In this document: piece after piece, positions 1 to 11,567 of the stretch | Layout of the letters: each line of letters starts with the position of its first letter | How positions within the stretch are numbered: position 1 is the stretch's first letter | DNA from: Apostichopus japonicus | Lineage: Eukaryota; Echinodermata; Holothuroidea; Aspidochirotida; Stichopodidae | Direction of reading: 5' to 3' | DNA: 64,000 bases | NCBI RefSeq assembly: GCF_037975245.1 | Contig: NC_092561.1 | Location: forward strand, 14,667,001 to 14,731,000 | Program-made: the position numbers and the translations under genes | The notes under the pieces: model-generated | Told to the model about the DNA's origin: nothing | The model's database searches: none | The model's input: only the letters and a program-made list of their open reading frames with translations

Positions 1-15
1 ATAAGAATTGGAATA

Positions 16-56
16 GGGTGGGGATTGGGGGTGGGGATTGGGGGTGGGGGGTTGGG
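16..56 (+). other. G-rich tract with G-quadruplex potential
   Basis: At least six runs of three or more guanines are separated by one to four bases (GGGTGGGGATTGGGGG followed by similar blocks). This meets the usual sequence rule for an intramolecular G-quadruplex on the plus strand. No gene lies next to it, so a regulatory role is not shown. It may simply be a decayed GGGGATTG minisatellite at the window edge. Confidence 0.6.
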
Positions 57-701
57 TTGTGTGCATACGTGTGTGTTTTAGAGGGGGAGGGTGACGAGTA
101 GAAAGGAAGTAAACTAAAGACCATCGAGAGCTTAACGATTCAGAATAATGTCATAATGTTGTAATGTCCTTGTTTTCGAAACATCTTGTGTAAACACGTC
201 ACCCTTGTGATAATGGATCAGTCCAGTTCCCTCCACGCCTACATTATTTCCCATTGGTGATCCTTCTAGGGACAGTTACCTTTCCTCCTCAAGTGAACGT
301 ATAATCAATCATTCATTAATGATCAGATTATCTTTCCGATAAACAAAATGCCACAAACGGAAAGTTTATGTGATGATTTCAATTATCAAAAGTGGTTTAG
401 TGATGATGGATTACGATATTCCGTGGCTAACGTTTAAGTAAGACAGGACTTAACAAAATATTTAAAAGTCTACGAAAATATTTTTTTAATGGACAGGTTT
501 TTAGCTTTTTTTTAATTTATATTTTTCATATGATAAAGCACAAACTCGTTAGAACCACACATAATTAATTATCATTGCTTAGGGAAGAAAAGAGGTGTAG
601 CATATCTCAAACCGTATATTATGAATATATATATATCAATGGGTGGTACAGTGTTGCATTAAACCAAACTTATTCAACATTGTTAATGTGTAAATGCAAT
701 A
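57..701. other. No gene seen
   Basis: AT-rich unique-looking sequence. Short open frames exist, but none has recognisable domains. A short (TA)n run sits at about 627-637, 65-75 bases upstream of the U2-like sequence. Confidence 0.6.
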
Positions 702-884
702 ATCACTTCTCGGCCTTTTGGCTAAGATCATGTGTAGTATCTGTTCCCTTTCGAGGGGAATGGTGATACACACCCGACGATGATCACACAGTCACAGTCC
801 CGATGCAAGGGGACTGGGGTTGAGAGCGGATCAGTCGTTCGGTAGTTTGGTTTTCGTGCCCAGGTTCTTTCCCGGCGACTTTTT
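702..884 (+). ncRNA. U2 snRNA-headed RNA-like sequence (snRNA-derived SINE, chimeric retropseudogene or novel small RNA)
   Basis: Bases 702-746 match the first 45 nt of metazoan U2 snRNA with two differences (position 4 G to A, position 30 A to T). They include the stem I region, the CUCGGCCUUUUGGCUAAGAU block and the branch-site-pairing GUAGUA. From 747 on the sequence is not U2: I find no AAUUUUUGG Sm site and no U2 stem III or IV. The rest still looks structured. There is a hairpin at 744-760 (UUCCC...GGGAA), a 5-bp stem at 763-767 with 782-786, a 6-bp stem AGUCCC 796-801 with GGGACU 810-815, and a closing stem 834-842 with 871-879. A TTTTT run follows at 880-884, like a Pol III terminator. 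Total length, about 183 nt, is close to real U2. SINEs with snRNA-derived heads are known from crocodilians. Template switching by a LINE onto U2 could also make such a chimera. The U2 match is sure; the RNA status is inference. Confidence 0.6.
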
Positions 885-1441
885 CTTAAAAAAAGTATAA
901 TTATAAACTAGGCTGTACTGTTTGGTCGAAGATGGAATAATGCACCATAAATATGGTGATATTTCGGGGGCTAAATTTACTTCTTATATTCACTTAATTA
1001 GTTTGTTTACATACATTTTGTGCTTGATATGTTTTATACTTAATTAAATTACATTTAGAAAAAGTAAAGAAATATATTCTGTGATCCTCTGCATGTGTTG
1101 TGCAAAGATATGACTGTTTAATAATTCGCTCAACTTTCATGAAGGCATCTGGCAACATATGAGTGAGTATTATGAAAAAGGCCACCTTAAGCTGTAAATG
1201 TATGTATGTCTGAAGGCGAGCTTAAATATTAATTCTTACTAAATGATAAAATAGAAGGTTTTTTTCTTTATGCAACGTTGAATTCAGGATTTGTTGACAG
1301 CGAATCAATTTTTTTCCTTCAGTTTTAGACCTATGTATTTTTTTTCATGTCATATCGACAGGTTTTATTATAAATAGAATGTTAAGATATTCAAGGACAT
1401 GTTGCGATGTAATACCGATCACCACTGCTATCCATCCTCTG
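885..1441. other. No gene seen
   Basis: AT-rich sequence with poly(T) runs near 1261 and 1338. I see no protein domain, RNA or repeat family. Confidence 0.6.
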
Positions 1442-1829
1442 GAATAATACTAATAATAATTAACAGTTCTTATATAGCGCAAATTACAATCAAGTCTCGC
1501 CGCGCTGTACTTAACCCTGGTCATTGGTAACTTGTCACACCTATGCACACCATCTGTGCACAATTCAAACAATCTCTCCTGGGGCACCACAGTCCACTAC
1601 AGCCACGTGTTCCCCGGGGACTTCCCATAGGTTGCAGCCACAAACTGGCGCACGCAACTATATTTACAAGTTACCTCACAAGTCCCCATTTATACACCTG
1701 GATGAAGAGAGGCAATGGAGATAAAGTGCCTTGCCCAAGGACACAACGCAATGATCTGACCAGGGCTTGAACCTGTAATCCTTGGATCACAAGTCCACTG
1801 CCTTAACCACTTGACAACAACGCCCTCTC
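1442..1829 (-). mobile_element. tRNA-derived SINE, copy 1
   Basis: Read on the minus strand, the head resembles a serine/leucine-type tRNA. It has an A-box-like AAGTGGTTAAGGC, then GGACTTGTGATCCAAGG, then a B-box-like GGTTCAAGCCC. The body contains TTGTGTCCTTGGGCAAGGCA and a TGTATAAATGGGGACTTGTG segment, and the copy ends in GCGCTATATAAGAAC followed by an ATT-rich tail at 1441-1460. The same order and words recur in the copy at 8696-8990, which establishes a repeat family rather than a tRNA gene. This copy is slightly decayed (CC to CT changes around the B box). Short open frames within it are not genes. Confidence 0.8.
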
Positions 1830-2837
1830 ACTAGCATCATAACAAGAACTGACTAGGTTATAAAGAATAACATATTGAAAAACGAGGGAATCCCCCTACC
1901 CCTAACCACCCCCCCCAACACACATATAGAATTGTTTTTTCTGTGTTACATGTGTCACATTATCTACGTCCACCGGAATTTCAAGGAGAGATGAAGATCT
2001 CTGAAATCATAAATGTTTACTTCCGAATCTTTCAGTATATTCCAAAGAAAGTGACCGCATATGGAAAGATTCACATTCGCCCCGGGAGAATCTCAAACTT
2101 TTTGTCGGATAATAATGTCAGCACCCCCCTCCTTCGCCATAGCCGTCTGATATTAGTGAACTTCAACTTCCCCAACTAATTCCAAATATCCCATTACCTC
2201 AGCCCAAACCTTCCCCCAATCCTAACTGTACAAAACAAAAGAGAGGATTGAACAGGAGTGAAATTAAGAGGGCAAAAACAAAACAAAAAACAAACAATAT
2301 AACGGGAAAAAAAATTAACAAAATGTAGGTCACTTAGTGTCCTAACCTTTCATTTATTCACGTTAGTCATGTTTACGATATTTTTTTATTTTAACTTCAA
2401 TACCAATGGGGAGGCTGCTTGGAGATTATTACAATTTCAAAGTCAATCTCACCAGCTAGACGAGAAATAAACATCTCCCAAACCATTTTCAACGTTTTTG
2501 TACTTTGTAATGTTCGAACCGTCACGTGTGATTGGATCCCCTATACATAATTTAGCACATAAGTGGTTGTAATGCAATGTTTATCATGAAAACTAGCCGC
2601 CGGTTCCGGCGAGAATGACACCTTGCATCGGTAAATTTAATGTTCGTATCATGAGAACATCGACTGCAAGGATATGTTTGTTTCACGGATGACGGGTCTA
2701 TAACCGTCTACGTTCGTTGAGAAAAAAATGTCATTAATATAGTAATCTTTGATGTCTTCACTACTGAAGCAATAATTTCAAGTAAGACATCATCCATTCC
2801 ATCTCTCGCGAAAAATGTCTTACGTTGTAAATGGCTA

Positions 2838-2840
<3 letters not shown>
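1830..2840. other. No gene seen
   Basis: AT-rich sequence with a poly(C) tract near 1910. I recognise no coding, RNA or element signature. Confidence 0.55.

Positions 2841-2881
<41 letters not shown>
2841..2881. repeat. (TA)n microsatellite
   Basis: An uninterrupted TA dinucleotide run of about 20 units. The alternating Tyr-Ile frame on the minus strand is its translation, not a protein. Confidence 0.95.
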
Positions 2882-2884
<3 letters not shown>

Positions 2885-5067
2885 CCATCTAATGGGGTTC
2901 ATTGCCAGGAATTGATTAGGAACCACTTAGACACTGCAATTTGCCAACATATTGAAAATAGACTAATACATTGATTTAAGTTGATAAATAATTTTAAAGT
3001 TGCAACAGTTTTTGTTATGTCAAGTAAATACTTGCAGGGGTATAATGAAGGACTTCAAGAGGTTTTGTGTTTGGACTTGTCTATAATGAAAAGGAGACAT
3101 AACCCCAAACATGATTATAAGTTTATTTAATAAAGATAATTGTCATGATGAACAACAAGAGGCAGGTAATACAACCCCCTTCCTGTTCAAGTATGCCCTG
3201 CATTGGGGTGGGGTGTGGGGGGGGGGGGGAGTACGTATGTGGGGTGAGTCGCCAGAATGAAAATAGGTTGGTAATATCACTAATCTACGCTTCTAGCACG
3301 GATCCTAACATTAAATGAGATATATATATATATATGGAAAGCCAAATGGTCACAATATCTACGGATCCTTCATTTAAATATAAATATATATGGAACGCCA
3401 AATGGGTCAAAATATACGATGATGAGGTAAAACCGTACGATGATGATTATTATGATGATGATTTAACAACTGATGGAAGGGGTAAGGGGGGAGGAGGAGG
3501 GAGCTGTAGTCTGCACGAGGGAGTAAGGGAGGGAAGGGATGGCCTTTTATTATCCGTGTTTGTCGTGTTAAGCTTGCATACATCTGTATGTTACTGGTGT
3601 ATTCCACACGAAAGAAGATGAAGAAAAATAACAAAGCAATTAACGAACTGCTTTATAACTTACACCAGTTTATTGCTGTTTTGGAAAATGGATTACTGTC
3701 ATAATTGCGAGTTAATTATCTCGTAAACTGTCAAGTAACCAAGCATGCGTAACTTAAATGTATAGTTTAATTTCAAGAATATGAACCATTAATAATATTA
3801 ATTACAACGATAAGGTGAGAGAGAGAGAGAGAGATGTGGAGAGAGAGGTAGTGGAGAGAGGTGGAGATTGAGAAAAACAAAATATTTCCAATTCTTTTCA
3901 CAGATTTCACACAATGCATCCGGAAGTTGTACCCGATTTGAGATCCACCAAAAATTTCGGCAAGAAATATTTCTTTTTCGACTATCATTCTTCTGCTCTA
4001 CGAGGATAAAGAGGATAAAGAGAAATTATGTATAAAAATTCATTTGCACTTAAAAAAATTTGGTGACGTATAGTTATGGCTTTTAAATGTAACATTGAAT
4101 ATGAGCTTCTTTTCAGAAAGTACGATATTAATTATAATCGGTTTAACACATGTGTAATTCTAATGGTCTTGTTAATTAATAAACATCATGGCAAATTGTG
4201 AAGTTGCGTAGTCAATCAAGTCAGTTGTTATTTTACAGCGATGGAAGGTAACCACTCTTGTTTTTGCCAAGTCGGACAATTTGCCATTTAAGAAAAAAAA
4301 AAAATTGTGAGAGACACAAAAACGATAGCAAAAATTGAATCTTCATAAACTAATGATAATTTAAAGAATTAACTGAACTAAAATAATGTACTAATATATA
4401 TTAGTTGTTCGAGGAATCTTGTTTTCAGATCCTTACTTCAAAATGGGTTCCGCCCCCCCCCCCCCCGGTGCCTGCGATACAGGCAATCTTGGCCCCACAG
4501 AATTATATGTCATCTCGAGTATCTTAAACTTGCGCAGAAAGGAACGCACAAGTCAACTTTCGCGCTGACCTACCTATGTATTTTTTGTTCTGTTTCGACG
4601 TAATTCAATGTTTTTGATCTCTCTAATGTCATAAAGATCAGAGATTAAATTGCGATTCCGGAAGAAGTCAAGACCACTAACTATAACCTAGATTATTTAC
4701 ATCGTCACAAATCCCTACAAGGCTACTTATTAATGTAAACAACATACCGCCAAGCAGCGAGAAAAGTTTACATCACTCTCTCCAATCTATCTAAACATTT
4801 CAAACCGAAAATGAAAATATGTGACTCTTTCTTGACTCGATTGAACGATTTGTATAACCATGATGCAATAAAACAGAAAGCAAGACTGCAAATCAAATGA
4901 TGGATTGTAGCAATTAAGTCACGAAAAAAGCGTAATTGGAACGTGAACAGGTTTCGAGGAAGACAGAAACGAATTAGATGCTCTCACCTTTTCAAACATT
5001 TGGGAAACCTTTGCACACCCGGAAGTGAAAACGTCCGCCTGACAAACCGTATCGAAATGAAAGTACT
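2882..5067. other. No gene; low-complexity tracts
   Basis: Contains a G run at about 3220-3230, a partial tandem duplication of about 57 bp at 3330-3425 (ATATGGAAAGCCAAATGG versus ATATGGAACGCCAAATGG), GAT-rich sequence at 3417-3465, a (GA)n purine tract at 3814-3865 and poly(C) at 4452-4467. No supported gene. Confidence 0.6.
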
Positions 5068-5969
5068 GTCTTATCTGGTTTTGAGATGTCTGTGGTAATA
5101 GCTGCAGAATACATAGCAGCAATGAAATTTAAAAATAAAATGTCTTGTCTGGTTTTAAGATGTCTATGGTCATATCTGTAGAATTCAAAGCAGCAATGAA
5201 TTTTAAGAAAATAAAATGTCTTGTCTGGTTTTGAGATGTCTATGGTCATATCTGTAGAATACATAGCAGCAATGAAATTTAAAAATAAAATGTCTTGTCT
5301 GGTTTTAAGATGTCTATGGTCATATCTGTAGAATTCAAAGCAGCAATGAATTTTAAGAAAATAAAATGTCTTGTCTGGTTTTGAGATGTCTATGGTCATA
5401 TCTGTAGAATACATAGCAGCAATGAAATTTAAGAAAATGAAATGTCTTGTTTGGTCTTGATATGTCTATGGTCATATCTGCAGAATACATAGCAGCAATG
5501 AAATTTAAAAATAAAATGTCTTGTCTGGTTTTGAGATGTCTATGGTTTTATCTGCAGAATACAAAGCAGCAATGAAATTTAAAAATAAAATGTCTTGTCT
5601 GGTTTTGAGATGTCTATGGTTTTATCTGCAGAATACATAGCAGCAATGAAATTTAAAAATAAAATGTCTTGTCTGGTTTTAAGATGTCTATGGTCATATC
5701 TGTAGAATTCAAAGCAGCAATGAATTTTAAGAAAATAAAATGTCTTGTCTGGTTTTGAGATGTCTATGGTCATATCTGTAGAATACATAGCAGCAATGAA
5801 ATTTAAGAAAATGAAATGTCTTGTTTGGTCTTGATATGTCTATGGTCATATCTGCAGAATACATAGCAGCAATGAAATTTAAAAATAAAATGTCTTGTCT
5901 GGTTTTGAGATGTCTATGGTTTTATCTGCAGAATACAAAGCAGCAATGAAATTTAAAAAACAAAATGTC
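5068..5969. repeat. Tandem array of about 75-bp units with 150-bp dimer structure
   Basis: About twelve units of the type GCAGCAATGAAATTTAAAAA-TAAAATGTCTTGTCTGGTTT, then a TATGGTCATATCTG segment. Two variants alternate: GAATACATAGCAGC with AAATTTAAAAAT, and GAATTCAAAGCAGC with ATTTTAAGAAAAT. The GAATTC variant recurs at 5181 and 5331, giving a 150-bp dimer period, and again at about 5705. The minus strand stays open through much of the array because 150 is divisible by three. However, the same DNA is read in two frames within one dimer (MYSTDMTIDI and EFYRYDHRH), so this is a satellite and not a repeat protein. The last unit decays at about 5969. Confidence 0.92.
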
Positions 5970-6910
5970 CACTTATGTCGGGTTTTGTTTCAGTTACTAA
6001 TAGCAAAACCCGATAATATCACATAATCATTTGACAAACTAGGACGTCGCAGAAACCTGTCTGATGAAAAGGTTTAGGAGTCGAGATAGGTGATTTGAGA
6101 TTTAATACCAAAAACATCCAATCAATTTCTTGAAATACATTTCAGGTTTTTCACCGTCACTTTCATAATTTCCCTCTTTGCATTCAAATACAGTAGAAGA
6201 TGTAAATCACATTGCTAGAATCCCAGGAGAGGGAGAGGGGGTCTGAGATCATATTCTACTATGGTTATTTCAACTATAATACCAGGGGTAATGCGGGGGG
6301 GGGGTGGCATATTTTACAAGTGGTTTTTTTTTTGGCTTCAAGCAGAATAAACGAATCACTTTACAACCTCTTTAAATGCAACTCATTTTCAGTCGCGAAA
6401 TTTGAAGCAGAAGCGGGTCATGTGGGAAATACAAAAAGACTAGAATCAGCGAATTGTCAAATATTCCACGTTTAAGCAAAAAACGTCTATTTTCTTTCTG
6501 TTTTGAAGTTAATGTATACGGGGTACATTTTCCTCTCGATTTCCAAGGTCGAACAGATGCAATTGACCTCCATTTTACATACTTCAAGGCCTCATTTTGT
6601 CAAAGACAATATATTTTTCTGGACAAGTAATCTTGGTTTAACCAAAGTGTAACCAAATAAAGCCAACAGACTCAAACTCAAATTGTTTTTCTTCCTTCGG
6701 TCTTATTTACCGTTAATATCACGTACTCAACATCACACTGTGCCTTGTTTTAAAACTGTAATGCGCATGCTCAGTCTAACAAAAACAAGCTTTTTAAGCA
6801 ATAGACTGTTCTTCCCTTTTGTTAAGTTATTCGAGGCTAAATCGCACACGAATATAGCTCATTAACTTGACTTCTAATTATGAAGTAAAACTTGACAATT
6901 CTGTAAGAGT
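5970..6910. other. No gene seen
   Basis: AT-rich sequence with a G run at about 6294-6304. Short open frames (6212-6475, 6683-6865) have no recognisable domain. Confidence 0.55.
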
Positions 6911-7168
6911 AAGGCGCGTAGCGAGGAATTTGCCAAGGGAGAGGCGAACTATCTAAGCGTAGCGCCACCATAGGTTGGCGCAAAGCGTACACGAAAATCT
7001 TGGCCGAAATTGCCTCCCAGATCGCTGGAAATGGTACCTCCCATACTTTTTAAGTTGCATCTAACCTTTTTTTTATTTGAAACTACTAGCGATATTAAAA
7101 TTTAAAAAAAAATATGCCCAAGGGGGGGGGCGGCCGGTCGCCCCCTCGCCCCCTTAGCTACGCGCCTG
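6911..7168 (+). mobile_element. hAT-like non-autonomous element, copy with shared palindromic core
   Basis: The ends are inverted: AAGGCGCGTAGCGAGG at the left and the complement CAGGCGCGTAGCTAAGG at the right. Inside lies the core ACTATCTAAGC-GTAGCGCCACCATAGG-TTGGCGC, whose 20-bp palindrome at 6962-6981 also occurs in five other elements of this window. It is followed by the GATCGCTGGAAATGG segment common to the group. I could not confirm a target-site duplication here. There is no transposase frame, so it must have been moved in trans. Assignment to the hAT group rests on relatives with 8-bp duplications at 20994, 51611 and 63354. Confidence 0.75.
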
Positions 7169-7656
7169 GGTAGGTGCGTATACGAGTCAAGAGCGGGGAT
7201 GGGACCCTGTTGGGTGTTCTCACTCTGTGAATTTTTCAAGCTCAAAAGTACATGACGGTTCGTTTTCTTTCTTCTAGCAATAGGGGAATGGGAAGGGGGT
7301 AAATAGCGACCTACCGCTGGCTTGTACGTTCTGAGGTTTGGTTAGGTTGCCAACCAAACTCGTACTTTAAGCTTTCTGTTGCAAATTTAAAAAAAAAAAA
7401 ACTATCACGAACTGTGCATTACTATAATGTCGCGTATATGGTATGAGATATATAATAATTTATACTTTGTTCATTCATACTTAGTAAAGATTCCTAAATC
7501 CTATTGGTCCATTCAGGTCAGCTGACCGTGGTTAATCCTGTGAGTAACGCACGGTAAAATTACGGGGCATCACTTTAATAAATCTTTGGTTATATGTAAC
7601 CAAAAATGTTTTGTTTTATGATTTTCCCCCCACACAAATGGTAGTGTATGAATGAA
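7169..7656. other. No gene; one degenerate foldback word
   Basis: AT-rich sequence. CTGTGAGTAACGCACGGTAAA at about 7539-7558 is a diverged relative of the arms of the foldback that follows, so an older copy may lie here. Confidence 0.5.
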
Positions 7657-7828
7657 CGGGGTTAATTAATCAACGGTCTAGCGTGCGTTACTCACATGAT
7701 TAATGCACTCCGGGTGTTAATGCTATCGCTGGATGCACTCGGGCTCCGCCCTCGTGCATCGCTTGCATTATCCCCCGATCGTGCATTAATCATGTGAGTT
7801 ACGCACGCTAGACCGTTGATTAACCCCT
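7657..7828. mobile_element. Foldback element (near-perfect 172-bp palindrome)
   Basis: The left arm starts GGGGTTAATTAATCAACGG and runs through TCTAGCGTGCGTTACTCACA to about 7708. The right arm at about 7780-7828 is its complement, with one 4-base indel and one mismatch. The loop holds an inner palindrome around 7730-7760 (GATGCACTCGGGC with its complement). Such structures are typical of MITEs or foldback transposons. The GC-rich, almost intact arms suggest recent insertion or conversion. Confidence 0.8.
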
Positions 7829-8259
7829 TATTTAACTCATGTAAGTCAGTTACAGTTATCATGGAAATAGCTCCTTAAGTTTAAGGCATACTTGTTAGGT
7901 GTTAAATTCCCAGTTCTAACACTATGCATTATATAAAAAATAGGTACGGGAAATTGTTTTTGACATGATCTTCAATGCACCTTTCCAGAACAAGGATAAT
8001 TTAAGTGCTAGGAGTAACTTTTTTATGGCACCCATGTAGGCGGAGCTTACGTCGTAGGTTCCTATCTTTACCGGTGGTAGGCTCTTTAGCAGCAATATGC
8101 CAATTTAGAGTGCTATGTTTAGGGTGTGCTTTATTAAACCCGGTTAAAATAGCCATGATTTATAGGAAAGGCAACTTTAAATAACAGATCTGCCCAGAAA
8201 GTCCAGCAGTTCACTCCATTCGTTCGTCGATTAGTCCAACCACTTCAACGAACCGTCTG
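7829..8259. other. No gene seen
   Basis: Unassigned sequence upstream of the long (TAA)n tract. Confidence 0.5.
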
Positions 8260-8695
<436 letters not shown>

Positions 8696-8990
8696 AGCGA
8701 GGATTTATAAAGCGCAGACATATCCACTGATAACGCTGCTCAAGGCGCATGACAATATAACCCTGCAGGGCCAACGATAACCTGTCAAACATAGAGACAA
8801 TCACTCCACATGGCAGCAGATAAACAGCGCCCAACTGACAGGTTATCTCACAGGTCCCCATTTATACACCTAGGTAAGAGAGGCAATGGAGATAAAGTGC
8901 CTTGCCCAAGGACACAACGTAATGATCTGGCCAGGACTCGAACCTGCAATCCTTAGATCACAAGTCCACGTACTGCCTTAACAACGCTTT
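8696..8990 (-). mobile_element. tRNA-derived SINE, copy 2
   Basis: Same family as 1442-1829. On the minus strand it has TTAAGGCAGTACGTGGACTTG, GATCTAAGGATTGCA, a canonical B box GGTTCGAGTCC, TTGTGTCCTTGGGCAAGGCA, and TGTATAAATGGGGACCTGTG. The 3' end GCGCTTTATAAATCCTCGCT runs into (ATT)n. The A-box region has lost several bases compared with copy 1. The B box is better preserved here than in copy 1, and the two diverge mainly in the 3' half. Confidence 0.85.
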
Positions 8991-10288
8991 ATATGTAATG
9001 AGTCCGCGGCCGTATTTTCGAGGGAGTTACACGTAACACGCGCGTATGGAGAGAATGGCAATTCACACGAAATGGCGAGATCTTTCGTGTATCACGTGAC
9101 GAAACAACTGACATATGCAAATGCATATTAAACATTCACAACAAGTGCGAGCGTAATACATTTTTATGACATCTCCTATAAATTTAAATTGATCTAATAA
9201 AATGGGATTTTATAATACAGGATTTGACTAAACATGATAATTTATTCATAGTTTTAAGTCAACTCAATCGTAAACTTTTGTAAAATACGGTCAGTTATAT
9301 TTTGTTTCTTACCGTTTCATTACCTTTTTCTTAGATAAGGGCATACTTTTACTACCATCGCAGCGTGAAATGCCGTTCAGGTCGATCTTTTAATATATCT
9401 TAATTCATCAAGATTGATTAAAACCGCCAAAAAAAAAAAAAAAAAAATTGAAAATTCATAGCACCTGTTTATAACATGCTTCACTTCAAATCATTGCATA
9501 GGTTAGTTCAAAATTTCTCGGCCATAACAAGTCAACAGATCCATTAAAATGTAAAGTGGAAAAAACTTAACAAAACAAAACAAGGAAATAGGCTATATAT
9601 TCTCGATAGGAAGTCGTTTTATTATATGCAAGGTTGAAAAGATAAATGAGAGGAGAGATCAGTTACACCAATTAAGAGTTCCCAAAAATAAGTCCCTTTT
9701 TTTTCTAGTTAGGGATCATATTATTGCTCTAATTTGAAAATTCTATTCCGGGAATATTTTTCTCGAGAATGACGCCACAATTCTGACTTGCTTGTAAAAT
9801 AAGATGGTATCTTATATAAGTATTTTGGACGAACTTTTATAAAGAAAACAAGGCAAAAAAAAAAAAAACATTGAAATTCTGATGGAAATTTGTGATTTTA
9901 CTTTTCAAACAGCCTCACTATTCTTAAAGTTATATTTTGATTAAAAAAAGAAGAAAAATGGTTAGGTTCTTTTGTTTTTTCTTAACGTTTGATGTCATGG
10001 AATACGTGAAAGGAAGTATACAAAGTCCACATAGCGTAATTAATTAATCGACAAATATCCTGTATTTATGATATAACTGTATTTCAGGTTTTGTTTAACC
10101 TTCAATAACACTCGTTTAAAAAAAAATAAAAAAATAAATAAATAATATACATTTCTATTAAACTGCCAAAACTAAACAGTTCAATTTTAAATCATTTGAA
10201 ATTATTGTAACTTCAAAAGAGAAACATAATATAAGCTTTCTGAGCACAACTTGCATTCAATAACCATACATGTCGTTAATTGCTTAGA
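8991..10288. other. No gene seen
   Basis: AT-rich, with poly(A) runs at about 9429-9447 and 9855-9869. No recognisable coding or RNA feature. Confidence 0.55.
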
Positions 10289-10388
10289 TAATATATATAT
10301 CCTCGTATTAATACGAATATATACGCGTATTAATTCGAATATATACTCGTATGAAGTCAGACAATAACTGGCATGTTTAATAGCTTTC

Positions 10389-10874
10389 TATGGCAGGCCA
10401 TGTGAGACAAATACTGCATAATATATCCGCGTATTAATTTGAATATATACGCGTAATAATTCGAATTTATACGCGTATATATTATTAGCCAATCATATAA
10501 AGGCTTAACTAAATCTGCGAATTAAGGCGAGTATAAACACGTATTAATTCGAAAACATATGAGGATTATTTGAATATTTACACATATTCATTCCAATATA
10601 TATACGTATTAATTCGAATATCTACAAGTATTAAGTCATGCTGTTGTCTAGATCGAGTACGTTTGTCATGGGTGTAGGTCTACGTCAATAGAGACTACCT
10701 TTGCAAACTCTCATTTATTGCACTGGCGAGGCTACAATGTGATAACTCTGAAAGCTATAAGACATGCCAGTTATTGTCTGATTTATTATGCGTATATATT
10801 CGAATTAATATGCGTAAATTTCGTCTTATCACGAGGATATATAATGCGGTGGATGTCCCATATAGCTTGCCATA
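10389..10874. mobile_element. TATGGCAAGCC inverted-repeat element, copy A
   Basis: Begins TATGGCAGGCCATGTGAGAC and ends with the complement GGCTTGCCATA form (decayed, TATAGCTTGCCATA). Subterminal parts are arrays of TATTAATTCGAATATATACG and CGCGTATTAATTCGAATA words, themselves near-palindromes. A unique middle of about 150 bp (GTGTAGGTCTACGTCAATAG ... TTGCACTGGCGAGGCTAC) is shared with copy C at 20132-20561. Reading the ends as TA|TGGC...GCCA|TA gives a TA target duplication, as in Tc1/mariner-type elements, but two bases are weak evidence. There is no coding capacity. Confidence 0.8.
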
Positions 10875-10913
10875 AACGTACTTGATGTAGACAATAGCAT
10901 GAATTAATACGTG

Positions 10914-11373
10914 TATGGCAAGCCATGTGGGACAAACACCGCATAATATATCCGCGTATTAATTCGAATATATACGCGTATTAATTCGAATATATATTTG
11001 TGTTGTACATGTGTAAAGTTTCGCTTTATGAAGCGATCTCGCGAGCCCGCCAAAACAATTATCGTTGGTATATGTACACAGCAAGAGCGGAAATGTGTTT
11101 TCGTGTATATTCTAATTCATCCGTGCATATATTCCCCATATGTATTCTATTTAATACGTGTATATATTCGAATTAATATGTGTATATATTCGAATTAATA
11201 CGTGTATATATTCGAATTAATACGTATATTATATTCGAATTAATACTCGGATATATTTGGGCCATTAGATTGGCTAATAATATATACTCGTATATATTCC
11301 AATTAATACGCGTATAAATTACGATTAATACGCTGATATATTATGCAGTGTTTGTCCCACATGGCTTGCCATA
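10914..11373. mobile_element. TATGGCAAGCC inverted-repeat element, copy B (part of a larger nest to 11567)
   Basis: Starts TATGGCAAGCCATGTGGGAC, then AAACACCGCATAATATATCC, and ends in the complement at 11339-11373. A second right end with the same terminal sequence lies at 11533-11567, so two elements are nested or one end was duplicated. The middle differs from copies A and C. ATTGGCTAATAATATATAC at 11270 and 11464 is the inverse of TATATTATTAGCCAATCATA at about 10480, which adds another layer of inverted repeats across the cluster. Confidence 0.75.
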
Positions 11374-11567
11374 TACGTGTGGATATTCGAATTAATCCTC
11401 ATATGTAGCCGTATTAGTACATGTTTATATCCGAATTAATACGAGGATATATCTGAGCCTTATGATTGGCTAATAATATATACGCGTATATTCGAATGAA
11501 TACGCGTATATATTCAAATTAATACGCGGATATATTATGCGGTGTTTGTCCCACATGGCTTGCCATA

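Larger units (their letters stand above)
10289..11567. repeat. TTCGAATTAATACGCG palindromic repeat field
   Basis: Envelope of the cluster. Dozens of copies of a roughly 22-bp word, CGCGTATTAATTCGAATATA or its complement, alternate with (TA) spacers in both orientations. TTCGAA, TTAATTAA-like and ACGCGT cores are each self-complementary, so single strands could form many alternative hairpins. The 66-residue frame at 10998-11198 is inside it and is not a gene. Confidence 0.8.

Noticed and set aside
702-884. Functional U2 snRNA gene
   Set aside because: Only the first 45 nt match U2. The Sm site and the 3' stems are missing.
2708-2926. Minus-strand frame with Tyr-Ile repeat
   Set aside because: It runs through a (TA)n microsatellite.
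4992-5788. Minus-strand repeat protein (140 and 69 codons)
   Set aside because: The same satellite unit is read in two different frames within one frame, with no domain, so it is not under protein selection.
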